A stretch of DNA of 64,000 nt, from the NCBI GenBank assembly GCA_037893225.1, contig JAZGUH010000103.1:2852001-2916000 (forward strand), given 5' to 3'. This document shows positions 51,112 through 63,980 of the stretch, piece after piece. Numbering within the stretch: position 1 is the stretch's first letter; every line of letters begins with the position of its first letter. This stretch comes from Hippasteria phrygiana (taxonomy: Eukaryota; Echinodermata; Asteroidea; Valvatida; Goniasteridae). A program made the translations under genes and the position numbers. Under the pieces are notes generated by a model, which had not been told where the DNA came from, made no database searches, and saw only the letters and a program-made list of their open reading frames with translations.

Positions 51112-54100
51112 CAACAATTGCAGACCATCGCCAGCTTCACATCGTTAGAACTCTTCGAGAAAATTCAAACCTCGCATCAAATTTCTTCCTGTGAACTCTG
51201 TGTGCGTTCTTCCGTTTACTGCATTGTGACTGCTTAACGTTTGCCACATTTTCAGATGAACGCCCCTCCTTTCCTTGTTCATAATTGAATGGGATATTGA
51301 CCAAATCCAGTAATTTTCACATGTATGGGTAGCTTAGATCTAGCGCAACAATTTGAGACCATCGCCAGCTTCATAGCGTGAGAACTCTTCGAGAAAATTC
51401 AAACCTCGCAACAACTTTTTTTCCATGAACTCTGTGTGCGTTCTCCCTTTTACTGCATTGTGACTGCTTAACGTTTGCCAAATTTTCAGATGAACGCCCC
51501 TCCTTTCCCTGTTCATAATTGAATAGTATATTGACCAAATCCAGTCATTTTTACACTGATGGGTAGCTTAGATATAGCGCAACAATTGCAGACCATCGCC
51601 AGCTTCACAGCGTTAGAACTCCTCGAGAAAAATCAAACCTCGCATCAAATTTCTTCCTGTGAACTCTGTGTGCGTTCTTCCGTTTACTCCATTGTGACTG
51701 CTTAACGTTTGCCAAATTTTCAGATGAACGCCCCTCCTTTCCCTGTTCATAATTGAATAGTATATTGACCAAATCCAGTCATTTTTACACGTATGGGTAG
51801 CTTAGATCTAGCGCAACAATTTCAGACCATCGCCAGCTTCACAGCGTTAGAACTCTTCGAGAAAATTCAAACCTCGCAACACATTTCTTCCTGTGAACCC
51901 TGTGTGCGTTCTTCCGTTTACTGTATTGTAACTGCTTAACGTTTGCCACATTTTCAGATGAACGCCCCTCCTTTCCCTGTTCATAATTGAATGGGATATT
52001 GACCAAATCCAACAATTTTCACACGTATGGGTAGCTTAGATATAGCGCAACAATTTGAGACCATCGCCAGCTTCACAGCGTTAGAACTCTTCGAGAAAAT
52101 TCAAACCTCGCAACAAATTTCTTTCTGTTAACTCTGTGTGCGTTCTCCCGTTTAATGCATTGTGGCTGCTTAACGTTTGCCAAATTTTCAGATGAACGCC
52201 CCTCCTTTCGCTGTTCATAATTGAATGGTATATTGACCAAATAAAGTTATTTTTACACGTATGGGTAGCTTAGATATAGCGCAACAATTTCAGACCATCG
52301 CCAGCTTCACAGCGTTAGAACTCTTTGAGAAAAATCAAACCTCGCATCAAATTTCTTCCCGTGAACTCTGTGTGCGTTCTTCCGTTTACTCCATTGTGAC
52401 TGCTTAACGTTTGCCAAATTTTCAGATGAACGCCCCTCCTTTCCCTGTTCATAATTGAATAGTATATTGACCAAATCCAGTCATTTTTACACGTATGGGT
52501 AGCTTAGATCTAGCGCAACAATTTCAGACCATCGCCAGCTTCACAGCGTTAGAACTCTTCGAGAAAATTCAAACCTCGCAACACATTTCTTCCTGTGAAC
52601 CCTGTGTGCGTTCTTTCGTTTACTGTATTGTAACTGCTTAACGTTTGCCACATTTTCAGATGAACGCCCCTCCTTTCCCTGTTCATAATTGAATGGTATA
52701 TTGACCAAATCCAGTAATTTTTACACGTATGGGTAGCTTAGAGATAGCGCAACAATTGCAGACCATCGCCAGCTTCACATCGTTAGAACTCTTCGAGAAA
52801 ATTCAAACCTCGCATCAAATTTCTTCCTGTGAACTCTGTGTGCGTTCTTCCGTTTACTGCATTGTGACTGCTTAACGTTTGCCACATTTTCAGATGAACG
52901 CCCCTCCTTTCCTTGTTCATAATTGAATGGGATATTGACCAAATCCAGTAATTTTCACATGTATGGGTAGCTTAGATCTAGCGCAACAATTTGAGACCAT
53001 CGCCAGCTTCATAGCGTGAGAACTCTTCGAGAAAATTCAAACCTCGCAACAAATTTTTTTCCATGAACTCTGTGTGCGTTCTCCCTTTTACTGCATTGTG
53101 ACTGCTTAACGTTTGCCAAATTTTCAGATGAACGCCCCTCCTTTCCCTGTTCATAATTGAATAGTATATTGACCAAATCCAGTCATTTTTACACTGATGG
53201 GTAGCTTAGATATAGCGCAACAATTGCAGACCATCGCCAGCTTCACAGCGTTAGAACTCCTCGAGAAAAATCAAACCTCGCATCAAATTTCTTCCTGTGA
53301 ACTCTGTGTGCGTTCTTCCGTTTACTCCATTGTGACTGCTTAACGTTTGCCAAATTTTCAGATGAACGCCCCTCCTTTCCCTGTTCATAATTGAATAGTA
53401 TATTGACCAAATCCAGTCATTTTTACACGTATGGGTAGCTTAGATCTAGCGCAACAATTTCAGACCATCGCCAGCTTCACAGCGTTAGAACTCTTCGAGA
53501 AAATTCAAACCTCGCAACACATTTCTTCCTGTGAACCCTGTGTGCGTTCTTCCGTTTACTGTATTGTAACTGCTTAACGTTTGCCACATTTTCAGATGAA
53601 CGCCCCTCCTTTCCCTGTTCATAATTGAATGGGATATTGACCAAATCCAACAATTTTCACACGTATGGGTAGCTTAGATATAGCGCAACAATTTGAGACC
53701 ATCGCCAGCTTCACAGCGTTAGAACTCTTCGAGAAAATTCAAACCTCGCAACAAATTTCTTTCTGTTAACTCTGTGTGCGTTCTCCCGTTTAATGCATTG
53801 TGGCTGCTTAACGTTTGCCAAATTTTCAGATGAACGCCCCTCCTTTCCCTGTTCATAATTGAATGGTATATTGACCAAATCCAGTAATATTTACACGTAT
53901 GGGTAGCTTAGATATAGCGCAACAATTTCAGACCATCGCCAGCTTCACAGCGTTAGAACTCTTGGAGAAAAATCAAACCTCGCATCAAATTTCTTCCCGT
54001 GAACTCTGTGTGCGTTCTTCCGTTTACTCCATTGTGACTGCTTAACGTTTGCCAAATTTTCAGATGAACGCCCCTCCTTTCCCTGTTCATAATTGAATAG

Positions 54101-54387
54101 TATATTGACCAAATCCAGTCATTTTTACACGTATGGGTAGCTTAGATCTAGCGCAACAATTTCAGACCATCGCCAGCTTCACAGCGTTAGAACTCTTCGA
54201 GAAAATTCAAACCTCGCAACACATTTCTTCCTGTGAACCCTGTGTGCGTTCTTTCGTTTACTGTATTGTAACTGCTTAACGTTTGCCACATTTTCAGATG
54301 AACGCCCCTCCTTTCCCTGTTCATAATTGAATGGTATATTGACCAAATCCAGTAATTTTTACACGTATGGGTAGCTTAGAGATAGCG
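51112..54387 (+). repeat. Rearranged 7-mer units G-S-D'-P'-E'-H-P, two copies
   Basis: Two units of 1638 bp run at 51112-52749 and 52750-54387. E and F after D are replaced by a P-like monomer and an E-like monomer whose front half comes from the 'ccaacaatttt' type. D' carries 'cctcgagaaaaatc' (an XhoI site). Both S monomers have 'cacatgtatg'. The H monomer of the second unit has 'cttggagaaaaatc' and 'aatattt' instead of 'ataaagtt'. Confidence 0.8.
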
Positions 54388-57300
54388 CAACAATTGCAGA
54401 CCATCGCCAGCTTCACAGCGTTAGAACTCTTCGAGAAAATTCAAACCTCGCATCAAATTTCTTCCTGTGAACTCTGTGTGCGTTCTTCCGTTTACTGCAT
54501 TGTGACTGCTTAACGTTTGCCACATTTTCAGATGAACGCCCCTCCTTTCCTTGTTCATAATTGAATGGGATATTGACCAAATCCAGTAATTTTCACACGT
54601 ATGGGTAGCTTAGATCTAGCGCAACAATTTGAGACCATCGCCAGCTTCATAGCGTGAGAACTCTTCGAGAAAATTCAAACCTCGCAACAACTTTTTTTCC
54701 ATGAACTCTGTGTGCGTTCTCCCTTTTACTGCATTGTGACTGCTTAACGTTTGCCAAATTTTCAGATGAACGCCCCTCCTTTCCCTGTTCATAATTGAAT
54801 AGTATATTGACCAAATCCAGTCATTTTTACACTGATGGGTAGCTTAGATATAGCGCAACAATTGCAGACCATCGCCAGCTTCACAGCGTTAGAACTCCTC
54901 GAGAAAAATCAAACCTCGCATCAAATTTCTTCCCGTGAACTCTGTGTGCGTTCTTTCGTTTACTGCATTGTGACTGCTTAACGTTTGCCACATTTTCAGA
55001 TGAACGCCCCTCCTTTCCCTGTTCATAATTGAATGAGATATTGACCAAATCCAGTAATTTTCACACGTATGGGTAGCTTAGATCTAGCGCAACAATTTGA
55101 GACCATCGCCAGCTTCACAGCGTTAGAACTCTTCGAGAAAATTCAAACCTCGCAACAAATTTCTTTCTGTTAACTCTGTGTGCGTTCTCCCGTTTAATGC
55201 ATTGTGGCTGCTTAACGTTTGCCAAATTTTCAGATGAACGCCCCTCCTTTCGCTGTTCATAATTGAATGGTATATTGACCAAATAAAGTTATTTTTACAC
55301 GTATGGGTAGCTTAGATATAGCGCAACAATTTCAGACCATCGCCAGCTTCACAGCGTTAGAACTCTTCGAGAAAAATCAAACCTCGCATCAAATTTCTTC
55401 CCGTGAACTCTGTGTGCGTTCTTCCGTTTACTCCATTGTGACTGCTTAACGTTTGCCAAATTTTCAGATGAACGCCCCTCCTTTCCCTGTTCATAATTGA
55501 ATAGTATATTGACCAAATCCAGTCATTTTTACACGTATGGGTAGCTTAGATCTAGCGCAACAATTTCAGACCATCGCCAGCTTCACAGCGTTAGAACTCT
55601 TCGAGAAAATTCAAACCTCGCAACACATTTCTTCCTGTGAACCCTGTGTGCGTTCTTTCGTTTACTGTATTGTAACTGCTTAACGTTTGCCACATTTTCA
55701 GATGAACGCCCCTCCTTTCCCTGTTCATAATTGAATGGTATATTGACCAAATCCAGTAATTTTTACACGTATGGGTAGCTTAGAGATAGCGCAACAATTG
55801 CAGACCATCGCCAGCTTCACATCGTTAGAACTCTTCGAGAAAATTCAAACCTCGCATCAAATTTCTTCCTGTGAACTCTGTGTGCGTTCTTCCGTTTACT
55901 GCATTGTGACTGCTTAACGTTTGCCACATTTTCAGATGAACGCCCCTCCTTTCCTTGTTCATAATTGAATGGGATATTGACCAAATCCAGTAATTTTCAC
56001 ATGTATGGGTAGCTTAGATCTAGCGCAACAATTTGAGACCATCGCCAGCTTCATAGCGTGAGAACTCTTCGAGAAAATTCAAACCTCGCAACAAATTTTG
56101 TTCCATGAACTCTGTGTGCGTTCTCCCTTTTACTGCATTGTGACTGCTTAACGTTTGCCAAATTTTCAGATGAACGCCCCTCCTTTCCCTGTTCATAATT
56201 GAATAGTATATTGACCAAATCCAGTCATTTTTACACTGATGGGTAGCTTAGATATAGCGCAACAATTGCAGACCATCGCCAGCTTCACAGCGTTAGAACT
56301 CCTCGAGAAAAATCAAACCTCGCATCAAATTTCTTCCTGTGAACTCTGTGTGCGTTCTTCCGTTTACTCCATTGTGACTGCTTAACGTTTGCCAAATTTT
56401 CAGATGAACGCCCCTCCTTTCCCTGTTCATAATTGAATAGTATATTGACCAAATCCAGTCATTTTTACACGTATGGGTAGCTTAGATCTAGCGCAACAAT
56501 TTCAGACCATCGCCAGCTTCACAGCGTTAGAACTCTTCGAGAAAATTCAAACCTCGCAACACATTTCTTCCTGTGAACCCTGTGTGCGTTCTTCCGTTTA
56601 CTGTATTGTAACTGCTTAACGTTTGCCACATTTTCAGATGAACGCCCCTCCTTTCCCTGTTCATAATTGAATGGGATATTGACCAAATCCAACAATTTTC
56701 ACACGTATGGGTAGCTTAGATATAGCGCAACAATTTGAGACCATCGCCAGCTTCACAGCGTTAGAACTCTTCGAGAAAATTCAAACCTCGCAACAAATTT
56801 CTTTCTGTTAACTCTGTGTGCGTTCTCCCGTTTAATGCATTGTGGCTGCTTAACGTTTGCCAAATTTTCAGATGAACGCCCCTCCTTTCCCTGTTCATAA
56901 TTGAATGGTATATTGACCAAATCCAGTAATATTTACACGTATGGGTAGCTTAGATATAGCGCAACAATTTCAGACCATCGCCAGCTTCACAGCGTTAGAA
57001 CTCTTGGAGAAAAATCAAACCTCGCATCAAATTTCTTCCCGTGAACTCTGTGTGCGTTCTTCCGTTTACTCCATTGTGACTGCTTAACGTTTGCCAAATT
57101 TTCAGATGAACGCCCCTCCTTTCCCTGTTCATAATTGAATAGTATATTGACCAAATCCAGTCATTTTTACACGTATGGGTAGCTTAGATCTAGCGCAACA
57201 ATTTCAGACCATCGCCAGCTTCACAGCGTTAGAACTCTTCGAGAAAATTCAAACCTCGCAACACATTTCTTCCTGTGAACCCTGTGTGCGTTCTTTCGTT

Positions 57301-58255
57301 TACTGTATTGTAACTGCTTAACGTTTGCCACATTTTCAGATGAACGCCCCTCCTTTCCCTGTTCATAATTGAATGGTATATTGACCAAATCCAGTAATTT
57401 TTACACGTATGGGTAGCTTAGAGATAGCGCAACAATTGCAGACCATCGCCAGCTTCACAGCGTTTGAACTCTTCGAGAAAATTCAAACCTCGCATCAAAT
57501 TTCTTCCTGTGAACTCTGTGTGCGTTCTTCCGTTTACTGCATTGTGACTGCTTAACGTTTGCCACATTTTCAGATGAACGCCCCTCCTTTCCTTGTTCAT
57601 AATTGAATGGGATATTGACCAAATCCAGTAATTTTCACACGTATGGGTAGCTTAGATCTAGCGCAACAATTTGAGACCATCGCCAGCTTCATAGCGTGAG
57701 AACTCTTCGAGAAAATTCAAACCTCGCAACAACTTTTTTTCCATGAACTCTGTGTGCGTTCTCCCTTTTACTGCATTGTGACTGCTTAACGTTTGCCAAA
57801 TTTTCAGATGAACGCCCCTCCTTTCCCTGTTCATAATTGAATAGTATATTGACCAAATCCAGTCATTTTTACACTGATGGGTAGCTTAGATATAGCGCAA
57901 CAATTGCAGACCATCGCCAGCTTCACAGCGTTAGAACTCCTCGAGAAAAATCAAACCTCGCATCAAATTTCTTCCCGTGAACTCTGTGTGCGTTCTTTCG
58001 TTTACTGCATTGTGACTGCTTAACGTTTGCCACATTTTCAGATGAACGCCCCTCCTTTCCCTGTTCATAATTGAATGAGATATTGACCAAATCCAGTAAT
58101 TTTCACACGTATGGGTAGCTTAGATCTAGCGCAACAATTTGAGACCATCGCCAGCTTCACAGCGTTAGAACTCTTCGAGAAAATTCAAACCTCGCAACAA
58201 ATTTCTTTCTGTTAACTCTGTGTGCGTTCTCCCGTTTAATGCATTGTGGCTGCTT
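52050..58255 (+). repeat. 13-monomer tandem duplication (3042 bp)
   Basis: About 52.05-55.21 kb is repeated at 55.09-58.25 kb. Matching rare features are 'cgctgttc' with 'ataaagtt' (52240 and 55282), 'cacatgtatg' (52957 and 55999), 'ccaacaatttt' (53647 and 56689), 'cttggagaaaaatc' (53962 and 57004) and the XhoI variants. Differences are single bases, for example 'ctctttgag' at 52321 against 'ctcttcgag', and 'gcgtttgaac' at 57461. The right edge is 'caaattttcag' (about 55220) against 'caaatgttcag' (about 58262). Confidence 0.85.
54388..55791 (+). repeat. 6-monomer derivative unit G-S-D-E-H-P (1404 bp)
   Basis: This is the canonical order with F missing. 'tttaatgc' of E is followed by 'caaattttcag' and the H-type 'cgctgttc' without the intervening 'attagagacc...gagctc' monomer. 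The result fits loss of one monomer by in-register unequal exchange. Confidence 0.8.
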
Positions 58256-59301
58256 AACGTTTGCCAAATGTTCAGATGAACGCCCCTCCTTTACCTGTTC
58301 ATAATTGAATGAGATATTGACCAAATCCAGTAATTTTCACACGTATGGGTAGCTTAGATCTAGCGCAACAATTAGAGACCATCGCCAGCTTCACAGCGTT
58401 AGAGCTCTTCGAGAAAATTCAAACCTCGCAACTAATTTCTTTCTGTGAACTCTGTGTGCGTTCTCCCGTTTACTGCATTGTGGCTGCTTAACGTTTGCCA
58501 AATTTTCAGATGAACGCCCCTCCTTTCGCTGTTCATAATTGAATGGTATATTGACCAAATCCAGTTATTTTTACACGTATGGGTAGCTTAGATATAGCGC
58601 AACAATTTCAGACCATCGCCAGCTTCACAGCGTTAGAACTCTTCGAGAAAATTCAAACCTCGCATCAAATTTCTTCCTGTGAACTCTGTGTGCGTTCTTC
58701 CGTTTACTGCATTGTGACTGCTTAACGTTTGCCACATTTTCAGATGAACGCCCCTCCTTTCCCTGTTCATAATTGAATGGGATATTGACCAAATCCAGTA
58801 ATTTTCACACGTATGGGTAGCTTAGATCTAGCGCAACAATTTGAGACCATCGCCAGCTTCATAGCGTGAGAACTCTTCGAGAAAATTCAAACCTCGCAAC
58901 AACTTTTTTTCCATGAACTCTGTGTGCGTTCTCCCTTTTACTGCATTGTGACTGCTTAACGTTTGCCAAATTTTCAGATGAACGCCCCTCCTTTCCCTGT
59001 TCATAATTGAATAGTATATTGACCAAATCCAGTCATTTTTACACGTATGGGTAGCTTAGATCTAGCGCAACAATTTCAGACCATCGCCAGCTTCACAGCG
59101 TTAGAACTCTTCGAGAAAATTCAAACCTCGCAACACATTTCTTCCTGTGAACCCTGTGTGCGTTCTTTCGTTTACTGTATTGTAACTGCTTAACGTTTGC
59201 CACATTTTCAGATGAACGCCCCTCCTTTCCCTGTTCATAATTGAATGGTATATTGACCAAATCCAGTAATTTTTACACGTATGGGTAGCTTAGAGATAGC
59301 G
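57430..59301 (+). repeat. 8-monomer derivative unit with H/G chimera (1872 bp)
   Basis: The order is G-S-D-E-F-(H/G)-S-P. The monomer at 58600-58833 has an H-type front ('ccagttattttt', 'gatatag' and 'caatttcag' around its start) and a G-type rear ('cgcatcaaat', 'cctgtgaac' and 'ttactgcattgtgactg'). It is followed by an S monomer, exactly as a G monomer would be. Nearly the same run recurs 1872 bp later. Confidence 0.8.
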
Positions 59302-62108
59302 CAACAATTGCAGACCATCGCCAGCTTCACAGCGTTAGAACTCTTCGAGAAAATTCAAACCTCGCATCAAATTTCTTCCTGTGAACTCTGTGTGCGTTCT
59401 TCCGTTTACTGCATTGTGACTGCTTAACGTTTGCCACATTTTCAGATGAACGCCCCTCCTTTCCTTGTTCATAATTGAATGGGATATTGACCAAATCCAG
59501 TAATTTTCACACGTATGGGTAGCTTAGATCTAGCGCAACAATTTGAGACCATCGCCAGCTTCATAGCGTGAGAACTCTTCGAGAAAATTCAAACCTCGCA
59601 ACAACTTTTTTTCCATGAACTCTGTGTGCGTTCTCCCTTTTACTGCATTGTGACTGCTTAACGTTTGCCAAATTTTCAGATGAACGCCCCTCCTTTCCCT
59701 GTTCATAATTGAATAGTATATTGACCAAATCCAGTCATTTTTACACTGATGGGTAGCTTAGATATAGCGCAACAATTGCAGACCATCGCCAGCTTCACAG
59801 CGTTAGAACTCCTCGAGAAAAATCAAACCTCGCATCAAATTTCTTCCCGTGAACTCTGTGTGCGTTCTTTCGTTTACTGCATTGTGACTGCTTAACGTTT
59901 GCCACATTTTCAGATGAACGCCCCTCCTTTCCCTGTTCATAATTGAATGAGATATTGACCAAATCCAGTAATTTTCACACGTATGGGTAGCTTAGATCTA
60001 GCGCAACAATTTGAGACCATCGCCAGCTTCACAGCGTTAGAACTCTTCGAGAAAATTCAAACCTCGCAACAAATTTCTTTCTGTTAACTCTGTGTGCGTT
60101 CTCCCGTTTAATGCATTGTGGCTGCTTAACGTTTGCCAAATGTTCAGATGAACGCCCCTCCTTTACCTGTTCATAATTGAATGAGATATTGACCAAATCC
60201 AGTAATTTTCACACGTATGGGTAGCTTAGATCTAGCGCAACAATTAGAGACCATCGCCAGCTTCACAGCGTTAGAGCTCTTCGAGAAAATTCAAACCTCG
60301 CAACTAATTTCTTTCTGTGAACTCTGTGTGCGTTCTCCCGTTTACTGCATTGTGGCTGCTTAACGTTTGCCAAATTTTCAGATGAACGCCCCTCCTTTCG
60401 CTGTTCATAATTGAATGGTATATTGACCAAATCCAGTTATTTTTACACGTATGGGTAGCTTAGATATAGCGCAACAATTTCAGACCATCGCCAGCTTCAC
60501 AGCGTTAGAACTCTTCGAGAAAATTCAAACCTCGCATCAAATTTCTTCCTGTGAACTCTGTGTGCGTTCTTCCGTTTACTGCATTGTGACTGCTTAACGT
60601 TTGCCACATTTTCAGATGAACGCCCCTCCTTTCCCTGTTCATAATTGAATGGGATATTGACCAAATCCAGTAATTTTCACACGTATGGGTAGCTTAGATC
60701 TAGCGCAACAATTTGAGACCATCGCCAGCTTCATAGCGTGAGAACTCTTCGAGAAAATTCAAACCTCGCAACAACTTTTTTTCCATGAACTCTGTGTGCG
60801 TTCTCCCTTTTACTGCATTGTGACTGCTTAACGTTTGCCAAATTTTCAGATGAACGCCCCTCCTTTCCCTGTTCATAATTGAATAGTATATTGACCAAAT
60901 CCAGTCATTTTTACACTGATGGGTAGCTTAGATATAGCGCAACAATTGCAGACCATCGCCAGCTTCACAGCGTTAGAACTCTTCGAGAAAAATCAAACCT
61001 CGCATCAAATTTCTTCCTGTGAACTCTGTGTGCGTTCTTTCGTTTACTGCATTGTGACTGCTTAACGTTTGCCACATTTTCAGATGAACGCCCCTCCTTT
61101 CCCTGTTCATAATTGAATGAGATATTGACCAAATCCAGTAATTTTCACACGTATGGGTAGCTTAGATCTAGCGCAACAATTTGAGACCATCGCCAGCTTC
61201 ACAGCGTTAGAACTCTTCTTGAAAATTCAAACCTCGCAACAAATTTCTTTCTGTTAACTCTGTGTGCGTTCTCCCGTTTAATGCATTGTGGCTGCTTAAC
61301 GTTTGCCAAATGTTCAGATGAACGCCCCTCTTTTACCTGTTCATAATTGAATGAGATATTGACCAAATCCAGTAATTTTCACACGTATGGGTAGCTTAGA
61401 TCTAGCGCAACAATTAGAGACCATCGCCAGCTTCACAGCGTTAGAGCTCTTCGAGAAAATTCAAACCTCGCAACTAATTTCTTTCTGTGAACTCTGTGTG
61501 CGTTCTCCCGTTTACTGCATTGTGGCTGCTTAACGTTTGCCAAATTTTCAGATGAACGCCCCTCCTTTCGCTGTTCATAATTGAATGGTATATTGACCAA
61601 ATAAAGTTATTTTTACACGTATGGGTAGCTTAGATATAGCGCAACAATTTCAGACCATCGCCAGCTTCACAGCGTTAGAACTCTTCGAGAAAAATCAAAC
61701 CTCGCATCAAATTTCTTCCCGTGAACTCTGTGTGCGTTCTTCCGTTTACTCCATTGTGACTGCTTAACGTTTGCCAAATTTTCAGATGAACGCCCCTCCT
61801 TTCCCTGTTCATAATTGAATAGAATATTGACCAAATCCAGTCATTTTTACACGTATGGGTAGCTTAGATCTAGCGCAACAATTTCAGACCATCGCCAGCT
61901 TCACAGCGTTAGAACTCTTCGAGAAAATTCAAACCTCGCAACACATTTCTTCCTGTGAACCCTGTGTGCGTTCTTTCGTTTACTGTATTGTAACTGCTTA
62001 ACGTTTGCCACATTTTCAGATGAACGCCCTCCTTTCCCTGTTCATAATTGAATGGTATATTGACCAAATCCAGTAATTTTTACACGTATGGGTAGCTTAG
62101 AGATAGCG
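59302..62108 (+). repeat. 12-monomer derivative unit G-S-D-E-F-(H/G)-S-D-E-F-H-P
   Basis: Two successive rounds of the higher-order unit are fused through the H/G chimera at 60472-60705, skipping one P and one G boundary. The length is 2807 bp because one C is missing at 62027-62029, the same one-base loss as at 49392-49394. Confidence 0.8.
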
Positions 62109-63746
62109 CAACAATTGCAGACCATCGCCAGCTTCACATCGTTAGAACTCTTCGAGAAAATTCAAACCTCGCATCAAATTTCTTCCTGTGAACTCTGTGT
62201 GCGTTCTTCCGTTTACTGCATTGTGACTGCTTAACGTTTGCCACATTTTCAGATGAACGCCCCTCCTTTCCTTGTTCATAATTGAATGGGATATTGACCA
62301 AATCCAGTAATTTTCACACGTATGGGTAGCTTAGATCTAGCGCAACAATTTGAGACCATCGCCAGCTTCATAGCGTGAGAACTCTTCGAGAAAATTCAAA
62401 CCTCGCAACAACTTTTTTTCCATGAACTCTGTGTGCGTTCTCCCTTTTACTGCATTGTGAATGCTTAACGTTTGCCAAATTTTCAGATGAACGCCCCTCC
62501 TTTCCCTGTTCATAATTGAATAGTATATTGACCAAATCCAGTCATTTTTACACTGATGGGTAGCTTAGATATAGCGCAACAATTGCAGACCATCGCCAGC
62601 TTCACAGCGTTAGAACTCTTCGAGAAAAATCAAACCTCGCATCAAATTTCTTCCTGTGAACTCTGTGTGCGTTCTTTCGTTTACTGCATTGTGACTGCTT
62701 AACGTTTGCCACATTTTCAGATGAACGCCCCTCCTTTCCCTGTTCATAATTGAATGAGATATTGACCAAATCCAGTAATTTTCACACGTATGGGTAGCTT
62801 AGATCTAGCGCAACAATTTGAGACCATCGCCAGCTTCACAGCGTTAGAACTCTTCTTGAAAATTCAAACCTCGCAACAAATTTCTTTCTGTTAACTCTGT
62901 GTGCGTTCTCCCGTTTAATGCATTGTGGCTGCTTAACGTTTGCCAAATGTTCAGATGAACGCCCCTCTTTTACCTGTTCATAATTGAATGAGATATTGAC
63001 CAAATCCAGTAATTTTCACACGTATGGGTAGCTTAGATATAGCGCAACAATTAGAGACCATCGCCAGCTTCACAGCGTTAGAGCTCTTCGAGAAAATTCA
63101 AACCTCGCAACTAATTTCTTTCTGTGAACTCTGTGTGCGTTCTCCCGTTTACTGCATTGTGGCTGCTTAACGTTTGCCAAATTTTCAGATGAACGCCCCT
63201 CCTTTCGCTGTTCATAATTGAATGGTATATTGACCAAATAAAGTTATTTTTACACGTATGGGTAGCTTAGATATAGCGCAACAATTTCAGACCATCGCCA
63301 GCTTCACAGCGTTAGAACTCTTCGAGAAAAATCAAACCTCGCATCAAATTTCTTCCCGTGAACTCTGTGTGCGTTCTTCCGTTTACTCCATTGTGACTGC
63401 TTAACGTTTGCCAAATTTTCAGATGAACGCCCCTCCTTTCCCTGTTCATAATTGAATAGTATATTGACCAAATCCAGTCATTTTTACACGTATGGGTAGC
63501 TTAGATCTAGCGCAACAATTTCAGACCATCGCCAGCTTCACAGCGTTAGAACTCTTCGAGAAAATTCAAACCTCGCAACACATTTCTTCCTGTGAACCCT
63601 GTGTGCGTTCTTTCGTTTACTGTATTGTAACTGCTTAACGTTTGCCACATTTTCAGATGAACGCCCCTCCTTTCCCTGTTCATAATTGAATGGTATATTG
63701 ACCAAATCCAGTAATTTTTACACGTATGGGTAGCTTAGAGATAGCG
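62109..63746 (+). repeat. Canonical 7-mer unit G-S-D-E-F-H-P, copy 3
   Basis: This is the counterpart of the unit at 49474-51111, with the same private substitutions. It lies within the 12.6-kb-offset duplication. Confidence 0.85.
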
Positions 63747-63980
63747 CAACAATTGCAGACCATCGCCAGCTTCACATCGTTAGAACTCTTCGAGAAAATT
63801 CAAACCTCGCATCAAATTTCTTCCTGTGAACTCTGTGTGCGTTCTTCCGTTTACTGCATTGTGACTGCTTAACGTTTGCCACATTTTCAGATGAACGCCC
63901 CTCCTTTCCTTGTTCATAATTGAATGGGATATTGACCAAATCCAGTAATTTTCACACGTATGGGTAGCTTAGATCTAGCG

